A stretch of DNA of 64,000 nt from Balaenoptera acutorostrata (Eukaryota; Chordata; Mammalia; Artiodactyla; Balaenopteridae), in NCBI RefSeq assembly GCF_949987535.1, contig NC_080069.1, positions 46,923,269-46,987,268 on the forward strand, given 5' to 3'. A program made the translations under genes and the position numbers. Of the stretch, positions 36,738-49,800 are shown in pieces (within the stretch, counting starts at the first letter, position 1; the number at the start of each line of letters is the position of its first letter). Under the pieces are notes generated by a model. That model had not been told where the DNA came from and ran no database searches. It saw only the letters and a list, made by a program, of their open reading frames with translations.

Positions 36738-36862
36738 CACTTGACCTTTGAATAATGTGGGAGTTAGGGGCTCTGCCCTCCTTGTATAATTTTACAGTCA
36801 GACCTCTGTCTCCCCAGTTTTGGTATATATAGATCAAACCCATGTTGCTCAAGGGTCAACTG
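36738..36862. mobile_element. Tigger/MER2-like miniature DNA transposon
   Basis: 125 bp bounded by TA on both sides (36736-36737 and 36863-36864). The ends are imperfect terminal inverted repeats: left 'cacttgacctttgaataatg', right 'catgttgctcaagggtcaac' + tg, whose reverse reads 'cagttgacccttgagcaac'. This TIR pattern belongs to the Tigger (pogo-like) group. It interrupts the old minus-strand L1. No coding capacity. Confidence 0.75.
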
Positions 36863-37264
36863 TATATTTACATTTTCCAGTGATATTTATACTTTTGTGT
36901 TTTCCTATTACTAATTAGCACCCTTTATTTTAGCTTAAAGAAGTCCCTTTAACACTTTTTTCTATGGCTCTTCTAGTGATGTTGAACTCCTTTAGCTTTT
37001 ACCTGTCTGGAAAACTCTTCTTTCTCCTTCAATTCTGAAGGACAGCTTAGCTGAGTAGAGCACTCTTAGTTGGTAGGGTTCTGGGTTTCTTTTTTTTTCA
37101 GGACTTTGAATATACTATGCCACTCACTTCTGGCCTGCAATTTTTCTGCTGAAAAATCTGCTGATAGACTTCTGGGGGTTTACATATATGTAACAATTAG
37201 TTTTTTGTCTTTCTGCTTTTAATATTCTCTCCTTGTGTTTAACTTTTAAATTTTTTTTAACTTT

Positions 37265-37619
37265 ATTGCAGCCTTATTTTTTTATTTTTTATTTTTTAAA
37301 ATTTATTTAATTTATTTATTTGGCTGTGTTGGGTCTTCATTGCTGCACGCGAACTTTCTCTAGTTGCAGAGAGCGGGGGCTACTCTGTTGCAGTGTGCGG
37401 GCTTCTCATTGAGGTGGCTTCTCTTATTGTGGAGCATGGGCTTTAGGTGCATGGGCTTCAGTAGCTGTGGCTCGCGGGCTCTAGAGCACAGGCTCAGTAG
37501 TCGTGGTGAACAGACTTAGTTGCGCCACGGCATGTTGGATCTTCCCGGACCAGGGCTCAAACCCATGTCCCCTGCATTGGCAGGTGGATTCTTAACCACT
37601 GCACCACCAGAGACGCCCA
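37265..37619 (-). mobile_element. CHR-type SINE, minus strand
   Basis: Reverse complement of the same SINE family as 25309-25634: T-rich tail on the left (37275-37320), 'ggctgtgttgggtcttcatt', body, B box reversed 'ccagggctcaaacccatgt', and the head end at 37619 ('accaccagagacgccc'). A short taacttt repeat flanks it (37258-37264 and 37620-37626), a possible duplication. More diverged than the copy at 25309. Confidence 0.92.
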
Positions 37620-38801
37620 TAACTTTGGACATTCAATTATAATGTGTTTTGCTGTGGGTCTCATTGGTTTCACCTTCTTTGGAATCTAGGGGCTACCTGG
37701 ATCTGGAAATCTGTTCCTTTTTCCAGGTTAGGGAAGTTTTCAGATATCATTTCCTCTAATAAGCTACCTCTTTCTCCCTTTCTTCACCTTCTGGGACTCC
37801 TATAATGGAAATATTGCTCCATGTGTTTATGTCCCATAAGTCCCTGAAGCTATCTTTACCTTCTTTTATTCTTTTCTCTTTTCACTCCTCTGATTAAATG
37901 AATTCCACAGTCCTATCTTGGAGTTTCTGATCCTTTCTTCTACTTCATCTAGTCTTCTGTTGAAGCCTTATATTGAATTTTTCAATTTAGTTATTTTATT
38001 TTTCAGCTCTGTGATTTTTGTTAGGTACATTCTTACATCTTCTATCCCTCTGTTACAATTCTTACTTTATTTGTACATTGTTTTCCCTACTTTGGGAGCA
38101 TTTTCATGACCATATTTGAACATTTTTTTCAGGTAAATCACTTATCCCCTTTTCATTAAAGGTCTTTTTCTGTGGTTTTATTTTATTCCTTGGTTTGAAA
38201 CGTATTCCTCTATTTCTTCATTTTTTTCTTTGACTCTCTGTTTGTTTCCTATGCATTAGATAAAATAGCCACTTCTCCCAGTCTTGAAGTAGTGGCTTTG
38301 TATAGAAAATGAAACTTATCATGCAACATTGCTCTAGTTCTTGGTTGCCTCTCAAACCTCTGTGAATGTCCAAAAAATCTTCTTTGTTCTTAGTGGTTCC
38401 CAGTAGTTGAGGGTGTGTCGAGACCAGTCAGTGTCCCAAATGGGAGGATCTCAATCAACACCTAGATGGAGGCTTATTGGAAGCTAGACCCTCAGGCAGC
38501 AGCTTTTAAAGTATATATGTACATTTCTTTCAGGGGAAGACTGGTAGATGGGTGTTTCTAATTCCTTTGTACTTAGCCAAAGAACTGTTTCTTTTTTTGC
38601 TACCATCCTATTAAACCCATGAATACAGCCTTTCTGGCAACAGAGCCAGGCTGTCAAGGGATGTGTCCTTGGTGCCAGATGTGTGTACAGGCACCTTTCT
38701 TGGAGCCACCTGTGCCCTGGGGTCAGGGAGAGGGAGAGCACAAAGCAATCACTGGCCTGCCTGGTTGGACCCTAGATGTATGTTTAATTAGAAACATGTC
38801 A

Positions 38802-39792
38802 AGCTGCAGCTTTTTTTTTAAAATTAATTTTTATTGGAGTATAGTTGCTTTAAAATGTTATGTTAGTTTCTGCTGTACAGCGAAGCGATTCAGCTATACA
38901 TATACATATATCAGCTCTTTTTTGGATTTCCTTCCCATTTAGGTCACCACAGAGCACTGAATAGAGTTCCCTGTGCTATACAGTATATTCTCATTAGTTA
39001 TCTTTTTTATACATAGTATCAATAGTGTAGATATATCAATCCCAATCTCCCAATTCATCCCACCCCCCCTTTTCCCCCTTGGTATCCATACATTTGTTCT
39101 GTATGTCTTTGTCTCTATTTCTGGTTGGCAAATAAGATCATCTATACCATTTTTCTAGATGCCACATATATGCATTAATATACAATATTGATTTTTCTCT
39201 TTCTCACTTACTTCACTCTGTATGACAGTCTTTAGGCCCGTCCATGTCTCTGCAAATGACACAATTTCATTCCTTTTTATGGCTGAGTGATATTCCATTG
39301 TATATATGTACCACATCTTCTTTATCCATTCCTCTGTAGATGGACATTTAGGTTGCTTCCATGTCCTGGCTATTGTAAATAGCGCTGCAATAAACATTGG
39401 GGTGTTTGTGTCTTTTTGAATTATGGGTTTCTCTGAGTATATGCCCAGTAGTGGGATTGCTAGGTCATATGGTAATTCTATTTTTAGTTTTTAAAGGAAC
39501 CTCCATACTGTTTTCCATAGTGGCTGTATCAATTTACATCCCACCAACAGTGTAAGAGGGTACCCTTTTCTCCACATCCTCTCCAGCATTTGTTTTTTGT
39601 AGATTTTTTGATGATGGTCATTCTGACTGGTGTGAGGTGATACCTCATTGTAGTTTTGATTTGCATTTCTCTACTAATTAGTGATGTTGAGCATTTTTTC
39701 ATGTGCCTCTTGGCCATCTGTATATCTTCTTTGGAGAAATGTCTGTTTAGGTCTTTTGCCTATTTTTTGATTGGCTTGCAGCTGCAGCTTTT
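38802..39792 (-). mobile_element. 5'-truncated L1 with 13-bp target-site duplication
   Basis: Element 38811-39779: T-run, 3' UTR ('tttattggagtatagttgc') and the end of ORF2 (minus 39397-39155 and 39717-39529). Flanked by agctgcagctttt at 38802-38814 and 39780-39792. Inserted in the 5' UTR of the old minus-strand L1 in the same orientation; the 5' UTR resumes at 39793. Confidence 0.95.
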
Positions 39793-39866
39793 AAGATAAG
39801 CAGATAGGCCTCTTGCATGGAACTTCTGGGCAAGTTTAAGTCTGCTGCCTCTTCACTGGGCCCTGA

Positions 39867-39884
39867 GGGGTGGGGGTGGGGGGG
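39867..39884 (+). other. G-quadruplex-type motif in L1 5' UTR
   Basis: ggggtgggggtggggggg: runs of 4, 5 and 7 G, enough for four GGG runs with 1-2 nt loops. In the reversed 5' UTR of the old L1, so the G-rich strand is the antisense strand of the element. Confidence 0.7.
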
Positions 39885-40312
39885 AAGGCATGAGGAATAG
39901 CCACAGTGAGTCCTCACAAGCCCACTAAGAACTTTCTTAGTTTGCTAAACCCTTGTGGATCTCGGCTTTCAGAGTTAGATGTTTGGGGGGCCCATCTCTC
40001 AGGTGGAAGTCTTAAAAGATGGGATGCCAGATGAGGAGTCCAAACCCTCTGCTCCTGAGGGAGAAGCTGGAGTTGTGAGTTCCCTCCTGGTTGTGTGTTA
40101 TCATGTTGGGGGTGGAGTTTATGACAAGATTATGTCTCACCCTCTACTACACTTTTCCATGTAAGTTTTTTGTCATTGTCCTACTGTGTAGGAGTCGCTC
40201 AGCTACTTTCTAAATTTTTTTCAGAGGGACTTTTTCCATGTGTAGCTATAGACTCAGTATGTCCATGAGAGAAGAGGAGCTCAAGAGACTCCTATGTCAC
40301 CATCTTCTGTTT

Positions 40313-43008
40313 CTTTTTATTTGATTATTCATGCTATAAACTCACTACCATTTAGCATAAGTGTACATTTTAGGCTATTCGAGCTTATGACAGAATCAAG
40401 AAACTCTGGGTAATCACTCTTGCTTTTATCTGATATCTCTTCCTGGAAAGTTACATAAACAAATAAAAATGGAAACATGCATACATGTATTATGAAGAAT
40501 TACAATGGAAAAGAGATACATATATCTGTACTTGCTTATACACATAGTTACCTCTGACTTCATGGGAAAGAACATGGAGCCTTAATTGAGTTAATTGAAC
40601 CCTAACTTTTAGGCTATCATCTCTCAGAGGACACTGTTTTCAAAGTCAATATGCTGTGGTATTTGGGGGAAATAATGACTTTTCTTCATAAAAATTTTTC
40701 TCTTATTTTTTTCAACATTTTTTTGGAGGAAAAGTGGTCAGTTGGAGTTCAAAGATTTAGTGTGTAAGGGAGCAGTGGTAGTTTAATCAGTCTGTGTAAA
40801 AAATCAGTCTCAATATTGGTAGGTTCTAACCTTTCTAACCCTGTATCTGCTCCATAAAAGCACTTTAGTTTTTATTTCTAAGATGAAAAGTTCATGTCAT
40901 CCAGCTTTTCTTCCTAGCTATTATTCTGTCTGCTTCTGTAATGAGGTATTAAAAGAAATAATAAAAAATTTTGCCAACTGAGTGAATTGTAAGCCTAGGG
41001 TACCTCAAGAACCCTATGAGACTGGAGCCATTAACACTGTGAAAGGTGAACATGGAAACTTCAGCCAGAAGATACTGCTGTGGTATTGGGTGCTGATTCC
41101 ATATCTGGTGGTGACATTGATGAATGGCATTTCATTTAAGTTCAAATGTCAAATCTACACTTTATTCCTTTTTTAGTCCTATGATAAGGTAAAATAATAA
41201 AAAATAAAGTATGAAGAAAATTTTTTTCTAAAAACAATGTTATTGAAATCAAATCATGATTTCCTCAGCCTCTATGGAAGACACATAAAATTAATTTAAA
41301 ATGTGTTGTTGAAAAAAATCTTTTTTAAAAATAATCTTTCTCCTGAGGAAGATTTGAAATAATTTCCTTGAAAAGGCAAGCCTTCTCTTTTTATTATTTC
41401 TTCATACTATTCTACTCCGAGGCCCACTTGACTCTTCACATTTTTCACTAATTTCTTTCCTATCTTTTTTCATGTGTTTAGAAATTCAGATCCTATTAAG
41501 AATTGACTCAATCTTATACTTCTTCTCCTTTATATTTTTGTGTTCTTTCTCGCTGCTCATTTTATTTGATGTCTTTTTGATGACATTTTCACATTCATGA
41601 TAATTCCCCTATCTATCTGTCTACCCCATGACAAACTACAGTCTATTTTCTGTGGTAATTTTGCTTATTCTGAAGTAATCTCCTTCACATTGCCTTGACA
41701 ACTCTTTATTTCAACTCATCCAGAATCAATGTTGTTTTTCTGGGGTTTTTTTTTTTTTTTTTTGCTCTTTTCTATTCTTTTTGACTGTTTGCTAATTTTT
41801 CTCTTGACTGCTATACCCTGGGACGGTCTCTATTTATTTTTCTCTTTTCCATTTAGACAATATCTGTTTATAATTAGGTAACATCCTAAGGTTTCATAAC
41901 AATAGTACTTTCAAATCTGGTACAGTTAAATGTCAGCTTCCAACAAAGTCTATTTTAAGAAACTAAGAAATAGAAAATAGGGTCAGTTACTGGTCAAGTG
42001 TTGTGACTAAGGTTGTTAGATTTTCACAATCAGAGTAAAGTACTTTAAAAGAACACTCAGTTACAGGATGTTCCTGGGTCTCTAACTCCATTCTTTAAGT
42101 CAGTCGTAACCCCTAATTCTTTTTATTCCTCAATATGGAAATATCCACTGAAAGAGAAAAACACAACTATTAGATATGCAGCAGTTCACTGATGAAAGAA
42201 AGCATGAGAGGTTTCATCTTCATACAGATGAAGTGGCCACATGGATCATGTTAGGAGGGAGTCTGAAGTCAGTTATATCAGCCAGAAAGACTACTGAGAT
42301 TAATCAGTGCTATCAGTGATAGCTGCCTCAACACATGGGAACTGAAACTGATACTAAGTGTTGTCTTTGTCATCCTTGATCCAAGAAGAAAACAACTGAG
42401 GTCCTTGTTAAGGGACATTATGAATGATGTCATGTATGAATGAAATTGTCAATGATGTAGAAATTACTTGGAAAGAGAGAGTTTTGAAGGCAGGAAGTAA
42501 GGAGCTAGTAATGAGACTGTTGAGACTGAAAAAAAAAAGCATGAATTAAAATGATCATTGGAGATGAAGAGGGAAAGATGGTTCAGAGAACTTATTCACC
42601 ATTAGAATGGGTTTGAGTTAATCACAGATCAGGTATGGAGGATAAGGAAGAAACAGGAGTTAAGGAAGGCACTTGGATTTATTGCTAAAATGATTGTGTG
42701 AACTGTTATATCAATTGAAATATATAAGAAAAAAGATTCTTTAAAGGTAAGACAAATATTCTGTTTTGAATATCTCTACCCCACATTTTGGTTCCTGTTC
42801 ATTATGTCTCATTAGTTTTACTAATCTTTAGTTACACCACTATACACACTCTTTTTATGAAAATAAATAAAATAATAAAATAAAATAAAATAATGGCTAA
42901 AGTCCCTTTAATCATCATTCTTAAATTGAGCCCTTGCTTCTCTTCCCAAAAGATAATTATAGTTATGAATTATTCATTATTTATGTATTCACACATATTT
43001 GTGTTTCT
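40313..43008. other. Unassigned intergenic block
   Basis: About 2.7 kb with no gene or nameable repeat. A T-run (41745-41763), and an (AAAAT)n run at 42858-42892. Frame 40982-41176 has no domain. Confidence 0.5.
42858..42892. repeat. (AAAAT)n microsatellite
   Basis: Several aaaat/aaataa units after 'tttttatgaaaataaataaa'. Confidence 0.85.
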
Positions 43009-43197
43009 GAACTCCAGCACTATTGGTATTTGTTGTTGGAGACTATACTGTGCAATGCTGGATATTTTGCAGCGTTCTTTGTCTCTGCCCCCTAGATGTC
43101 AGCAACCACACCCCAGATGAGACCATCAAAAACTATGTGTGGCCAAATGTCCCCAAGGGGCAAAATCACCCCTAGTCAAGGAGAACTGACATATACA
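43009..43197 (-). mobile_element. MER5A (hAT-Charlie) non-autonomous DNA transposon
   Basis: Reads as the reverse complement of MER5A: 'gtttctgaactccagcacta' at the left, 'gcaatgctggatattttgca', 'ccccctagatgtcagcaacc', 'ggccaaatgtccccaag' and 'ggggcaaaatcacccctag' to the right end. Nearly complete (family about 189 bp). No coding capacity. Confidence 0.9.
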
Positions 43198-44288
43198 TGT
43201 ATGAATCCATAGAAAGTGTATATTAAGGGAACTTCAGTTCAACACAGATATGGAAGTTATTTTATAGAAGCTCACTCAACTCCATTCTAATTCCTTACTG
43301 CATGTTAGTGGATGGAATGCTAAAAGCCATATTTCCAGGACTCATTACAGTTCAGATTCTGCACTTTATCTACATTAAACCAAGCCAAAGCACTAGCATT
43401 TAGCAATAAAGGCAAGGAAAATATGAAGCAGATATATGACTTCTCTGGCAAGCATGACCATAATCATGTTAGGGTTTTTTTGTGTGTGTGAGCCCAATCA
43501 AAAATCCAAAGTTAGGAACTTTCTGTGTAGAGCAAACATCTTATTGGCCCAGTTCATAGCAGACATAGTGTGGCCCTGGAGTCAGCAACAGTGATGGTAG
43601 TTTCTTAATTCTGTAACATCCCAAACATCACAAAGTCAGCAGCTATATTAGTGGTCTAGTTCAGCAGTGTTGTTTAGGGAACTAGTCAAGAGCTGCGTAT
43701 CTGGCCTTTTCAGTGATTTTGTAAGCAACATAATAATGAATCATAAATAATAAATCCTCCTCTGCTTACTCTACCGAGAGGGAATCCAACGGACAACAGC
43801 TGAATCCATACTCATTCTCTGCCGCCTTCTAAAACTTCAATAAAATAAAAAGATTTTTAATTGTAAATTTATGATTACAAAGAGAACATGAGTGGAGACT
43901 GTAGTGTATAAAAGATGTTAACAAATTTTTAATGATGAAATGGGGATGAAGCATTAACAGATTCAAAAAGTTGTTAGTTGCCTGCACAGGATAATGCAAA
44001 TGGAAAGCACAGTGATTCATCCTGAAGAGCCCTGAGTAGACTTAGAAATCAGAGGCACTGATATTATTGGGTGAGGTGAACAGTGGGAGTGAGGACTGTG
44101 TATTATGTGTGGGGCTAAAATCAGGGAAATTGGTTAAAAAGCACAATATGGAGCTGGTATACACCCAGGTTACTTTCTCATTCCATGCATCCCAGTGACA
44201 GCCTGTCCCAAACTTTGGTTGTTTACCAGGCAACTGGAAAAATTGAACTAGAGAGGCATCAGACTCAGAGATACTGGTCACTGCAGGA

Positions 44289-44294
<6 letters not shown>

Positions 44295-44320
<26 letters not shown>
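44295..44320. repeat. (GA)n microsatellite
   Basis: About 13 GA units. Confidence 0.96.
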
Positions 44321-44665
44321 CTGCTTTCCAAAGAACAGAAGTGTTAACTGAAATTCAGCACATGGAATGGTGGGACTTCTGGTCTTCCTGTATATGATTA
44401 AACTTCTTAGAGTCCTGGTAGACAGATGTATATACTCCATATGAATCCTTCTGTAGAGACACTAAATAACCCAATAAAACAGACTTTTAGATATTGACAT
44501 TTAGAACTCCCATCACTAAATGTATGACTCCCCAACCTGCCCATCTGATATTTCTCTGAGGAAGATCATTTAGTTGACAACCTTCTTCCCCCACCTAACT
44601 TAGAGCTTCTATCAGTATTTTAGTGTCCTGAATTTAAACATGAAAGATAACATAAAATATCAGGG

Positions 44666-44666
<1 letters not shown>

Positions 44667-44698
<32 letters not shown>
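44667..44698. repeat. (TG)n microsatellite
   Basis: About 16 TG units. Confidence 0.97.
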
Positions 44699-44699
<1 letters not shown>

Positions 44700-44882
44700 T
44701 AGGGAAGGAGGGCTGATTTGAGAGTATCCAACAATATGAAAGATAGAGACCAAAACAAATAATTAAGGGAAAAAAAGAACTAAAGGAGAAAATAAGGTGT
44801 GTATACAAATGTCTATCTACTTGTCTTTCTATATAGAGAGAGGAATATACCTATATATATAAATATACAATATTTAAATAGA

Positions 44883-44883
<1 letters not shown>

Positions 44884-44913
<30 letters not shown>
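44884..44913. repeat. (CA)n microsatellite
   Basis: About 15 CA units, only 186 bp from the preceding (TG)n tract, which is its complement. Confidence 0.97.
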
Positions 44914-44916
<3 letters not shown>

Positions 44917-44999
44917 GCTCTCCAAATGAGCCAGCCATGAGCCTATTTCTCCCCTTCTAGAGCATGCTGTTCTGACCCACGGGCTTAACAAACCTCATG

Positions 45000-45115
45000 T
45001 ACCAAAATACTTGACCCATGGCAAATCTTTGAAACTCCATGGGCCTCAGTTGTGTCATTTGTAAAAATGAAGAGCTTGTACTTGATTTTGAAGACCCTTC
45101 AAACACTAATATTTA
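45000..45115 (+). repeat. Possible MIR-family fragment
   Basis: 'gggcctcagttgtgtcattt' followed by 'gtaaaaatgaagagcttgta' resembles the MIR 'cctcagtttcctcatctgtaaaatg' region; the rest is diverged. Confidence 0.5.
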
Positions 45116-46889
45116 AAATTTTTCATCCCTTTTGATTTTTTTTTAGTATACACAATAACATATTTATTTATAGGGTCACATAAACAATAATTTTGCAAAA
45201 TACTTCCAAATACTTCTATTTCCAAAAGACATGAATTAAACACACATAAAGCAGCAGACGTAAAGTCATTTCTGTACCTTTTATTACCCATTTAGAAAGC
45301 AAGCCTTGAACTAGGTGAGCAATAATGCCCCCATTGACTAAGGGGGTCTCTTGCAGTGACTTGGCATCTTCTGGCTCATTTTTCCCTTACACTAAGTTAA
45401 AGTGCCAAGCCTAAAACAATTTTCCTATGCAAGATTTAGCATGGAAGGAATTACTGAAACCACAGGGTGGAAATTAATGATTAGCTTGAGATGCTATTAG
45501 CATACCAGCAGGAGAAAAGACTAAATGAGCTATGATCTAAAGTAAAATATGTCATTCTGGAAATTGCAAATGATGTGATGGAGAAACAGTGCTGTGTAAT
45601 AGGGAAGGAGAAGGAATGAGCTATTAGACTGAGAGGCAAGGAGACAAGCATTTAAATTAAGAGGACAGGACAATGAGAGAGCGTGAGTTAACGTGCAATC
45701 ACCCAGACTGAAAGACACTGTGGTGAGTCACTGCCGACAGGAAACAATCCATCAGCTGGGCTAGAATGCAGCACTAAGGGGACTAGGCAAGGAAAAGGAT
45801 GCGAAGTACTTTTCTACTTGGATAAAGCAAGCAGACATAAAATTCATTCCCAGCACTTCTTCCCTTAAGTGACATCATTAAGGGCTGCCATGAGCAAAAG
45901 GCTCACTCATCAGAAAATTACTGAGAAAAAAAAATGGGGTGAGGAGATAGAAAAAGCCTGGGTAAATGTTTGAGAGAAAATACAACAACAAAAACAAAAA
46001 AAGCCTCTCTCTACTGTTTTGGCAAAGGAAGATATCAAAGTACAATATTTATAATTATATTTAAGGTGGGGGGAGGAGAGAGAGAACAAGAACCAGCAAA
46101 ATTGCATCCGTGTTGCAATGAGCCAACTTTTATAAATCTAGCCAGGCTTGTGGGTTCAGACAGATCATACTATCAAGAACTGGTTTCTTTGTTTTAGAAG
46201 TTAAGGTGTGTGTTTTGCTGTATAACGCTGTTACTTCACGGTTATGTGCAAGCTTTACGTCTAGAATGTTATTGCACCCTGTGTGTCTGGCTCCAGAAAA
46301 TATGAGTGGGGCAAAGATAGCAATATTATGAACCTGTAGCTGTACTGCAAATAGGCCAAAGGAGAGAAGTATAAGGTTTTTTAAAAAACTATTGTGTATG
46401 ATTGAGAATAACTAATGAAACTAGCTAAGACATTAGATTAGACCCTTTGATCACAAGGAAGCATTTTTTTCCCCAATATTAGCCACAAAGCTATAGGAGT
46501 TGATAAGGAACAAATATATATGAGCCCATAAATTTCCAGGTTCAAAGTTGGATGACTGATTCCAGCAAACCCTATTTAATAAACACCAACCCTAAACCCC
46601 CAAATATCAGACTTGTAATCTCAACATCTTTGTTTCCAGACAGTTATTTTTTTTTTGAATTGTATTTATTTTTTTATACAGCAGGTTCTTATTAGTCATC
46701 AATTTTATACACATCAGTGTATACATGTCAATCCCAATTGCACAATTCATCACACCACCACCCTCACCTCCCGCCACTTTCCCCCCTTGGTGTCCATAGG
46801 TTTGTTCTCTACATCTGTGTCTCAATTTCTGCCCTGCAAACCGGTTCATCTGTACCATTTTTCTAGGTTCCACATATATGTGTTAATAT

Positions 46890-49800
46890 ATGATATTTTT
46901 CTCTTTCTCACTTACTTCACTCTGTATGACATTCTCTAGATCCATCCACGTCTCAACAAATGACCCAATTTTGTTCCTTTTTATGGCTGAGTAATATTCC
47001 ATTGTATATATGTACCATATCTTCTTTATCCATTCATCTATCAGTGGACATTTAGGTTGCTTCTGTGACCAGGCTATTGTAAATAGTGCTGCAATGAACA
47101 TTGGGGTGCATGTGTCTTTTTGAATTATGGTTTTCTCTGGGTATATGCCCAGTAGTGGGATTGCTGGATCATATGGTAATTCTATTTTCAGTTTCTTAAG
47201 GAAACTGAATACTATTCTCTATAGTGACTGTATCAATTTACATTCCCACCAACAGTGCAAGAGGGTTCCCTTTTCTCCACACCCTCTCCAGCATTTGTTG
47301 TTTGTAGATTTTCTGATGATGCCCATTCTAACTGGTGTGAGGTGATGCCTCATTGTAGTTTTGATTTGCATTTCTCTAATAATTAGTGATGTGGAGCACC
47401 TTTTCATGTGCTTCTTGGCCATCTGTATGTCTTCTTTGCAGAAATGTCTATTTAGGTCTTCTGCCAATTTTTGGATTGGGTTGTTTGTTTTTTAATATTG
47501 AGCTTCATGAACTGTTTATATATTTTGGAGATTAATCCTTTCTCCATTGATTCTTTTGCAAATATTTTCTCCCATTCTGAGGGTTGTCTTCATCTTGTTT
47601 ATGGTTTCCTTTGCTGTGCAAAAGCTTTGAAGTTTCATTAGGTCCCATTTGTTTATTTTTGTTTTTATTTCCATTACTCTAGGAGGTGGATCAAAAAAGT
47701 TCTTGCTGTGATTTATGTCAAAGATTGTTCTTCCTATGTTTTCCTCTAAGAGTTTTATAGTGTCCGGTCTTACATTTAGGTCTTTAATCCATTTTGAGTT
47801 TATTTTTCTGTATGGTGTTAGGGAGTGTTCTAATTTCATTCTTTTACATGTAACTGTCCAGTTTTCCCATCACCACTTATTGAAGAGACTGTCTTTTCTC
47901 CATTGTATAGCCTTGTCTCCTTTGTCATAGATTAGTTGACTGTAGGTGCATGGGTTTATCTCTGGGCTTTCTATCTTATTCCATTGATCTATGTTTCTGG
48001 TTTTGTGCCAGTACCATATTGTCTTGATTACTGTAGCTTTGTAGTATAGTCTGAAGTCAGGGAGTCTGATTCCTCCAGCTCTGTTTTTTTCCCTCAAGAC
48101 TGCTTTGACTATTCGGGGTCTTTTGTGTCTCCAAACAAATTTTAAGATTTTTTTTTTCTACTTCCATAAAAAATGCCATTGGTAATTTGATAGGGATTGC
48201 ATTGAATCTGTAGATTGCTTTGGGTAGTATAGTCATTTTCACAATATTGATTCTTCCAATCCAAGAACATGATATATCTCTCCACCTGTTGGTATCATCT
48301 TTAATTTCTTTCATCAGTGTCTTATAGTTTTCTGCATACAGGTCTTTTGTCTCCCTAGGTAGGTTTATTCCTAGGTATTTTATTCTTTTTGTTGCAATGG
48401 TAAATGGGGGTGTTTCTTTAATTTCTCTTTCAGATTTTTCATCATTAGTGTATAGGAATGCAAGAGATTTCTGTGCATTAATTTTGTATCCTGCAACTTT
48501 ACCAAATTCATTGATTAGCTCTAGTAGTTTTCTGGTGGCATCTTTAGGATTCTCTATGTAAGTATCCTGTCATCTGCAAACAGTGACAGTTTTACTTCCT
48601 CTTTTCCAATTTGTATTCCTTTTATTTCTTTTTCTTCTATGATTTCCATGGCTTAGACTTCCAAAACTATGTTGAATAATAGTGGTGAGAGTGGACATCC
48701 TGTCTCGTTCCTGATCTTAGAGGAAATGGTTTCAGTTTTTCACCATTGAGAATGATGTTTGCTGTGGGTCTGTCGTATAAGGCCTTTATTGTGTTGAGGT
48801 AGGTTCACTCTATGCCCACATTCTGGAGAGTTTTTATCATAAATTGGTGTTGAATTTTGTCAAAAGCTTTTTCTGCATCTATTGAGATGATCATATGGTT
48901 TTTATTCTTCAATTTGTTAAAATGGGGTATCTCATTGGTTGATTTGCATATATTGAAGAATCCTTGCATCCCTGGGATAAATCCCACTTGATCATGGTGT
49001 GTGATCCTTCTAATGTGTTGTTGGATTCTGTTTGCTAGTATTCTGTTGAGCATTTTTTACATCTATATTCATCAGTGATATTGGTCTGTAATTTTCTTTT
49101 TTTGTAGTATCTTTGTCTGGTTTTGGTATCAGGGTGATGGTGGCCTAATAGAATGAGTTTGGGAGTGGTCCTCCCTCTGCAATTTTTTGGAAGAGTTTGA
49201 GAAGTATGGGTGTTAACTCTTCTCTAAATGTTTGATAGAATTCACCTGTGAAGTCATCTGGTCCTGGACTTTGTTTGTTTGAAGATTTTTAATCACAGTT
49301 TCAATTTCATTACTTGTGATTGGTCTGTTTACATTTTCTGTTTCTTCCTGGTTCAGTCTTGGAAGGTTATACCTTTGTAGTAATTTGTCCATTTCTTCCA
49401 GGTTGTCCATTTTATTGGCATAGAGTTGCTTGTAGTAGTCTCTTAGGATGCTTTGTATTTCTGCAGTGTCTGTTGTAACTTCCCCTTTTTCACTTCTAAT
49501 TTTATTGATTTGAGTCCTCTCCCTCTCTTTCTTGATGAGTCTGGCTAATGGTTTATCAATTTTGTTTATCTTCTCAAAGAACCAGCTTTTAGTTTTATTG
49601 ATCTTTGCTATTGTTTTCTTTGTTTCCATTTCATTTATTTCTGCTCTGATCTTATGATTGCTTTCCTTCTGCTAACTTTGGGTTTTGTTTGTTCTTCTTT
49701 CTCTAGTTCTTTTAGGTGTAAGGTTAGATTGTTTATTTGAGATTTTTCTTGTTTCTTGAGGTAGCCTTATATAGCTATAATCTTCCCTCTTAGAACTGCT

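Larger units (their letters stand above)
32767..40312 (-). mobile_element. Long old L1 (L1MA/L1PA-like age), minus strand, with several insertions
   Basis: From right to left on the minus strand: 5' end at about 40312 (reversed 'gaagatggtgacatagg'), long 5' UTR (to about 38130), ORF1 relic (about 38120-36980), ORF2 relic (about 36330-32767). The 3' end is lost where the outer L1 begins. Older than the neighbouring L1s judging by divergence. It hosts a Tigger-like element (36738-36862), a SINE (37265-37619) and a truncated L1 (38811-39779). Longest surviving frames are minus 34259-33969, 34586-34329 and 35239-35003. Confidence 0.88.
43198..46634. other. Unassigned intergenic block with simple repeats
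   Basis: No gene recognised. 43510-43810 ('ttattggcccagttcatagc' onward) looks like an old repeat but I cannot assign it. Contains three dinucleotide runs and a possible MIR piece, listed separately. Frames such as minus 44042-44440 are the (GA)n tract and flanks. Confidence 0.5.

Noticed and set aside
38619..38942. 107-residue frame with Cys and Trp-rich start (TEPGCQGMCPWCQMC)
   Set aside because: It lies in the old L1 5' UTR and runs into a truncated L1; the cysteines do not form a recognisable zinc motif.
44667..44913. (TG)n and (CA)n tracts 186 bp apart as a possible long inverted repeat
   Set aside because: Complementary dinucleotide runs are common in mammals, and the intervening flanks show no further complementarity.
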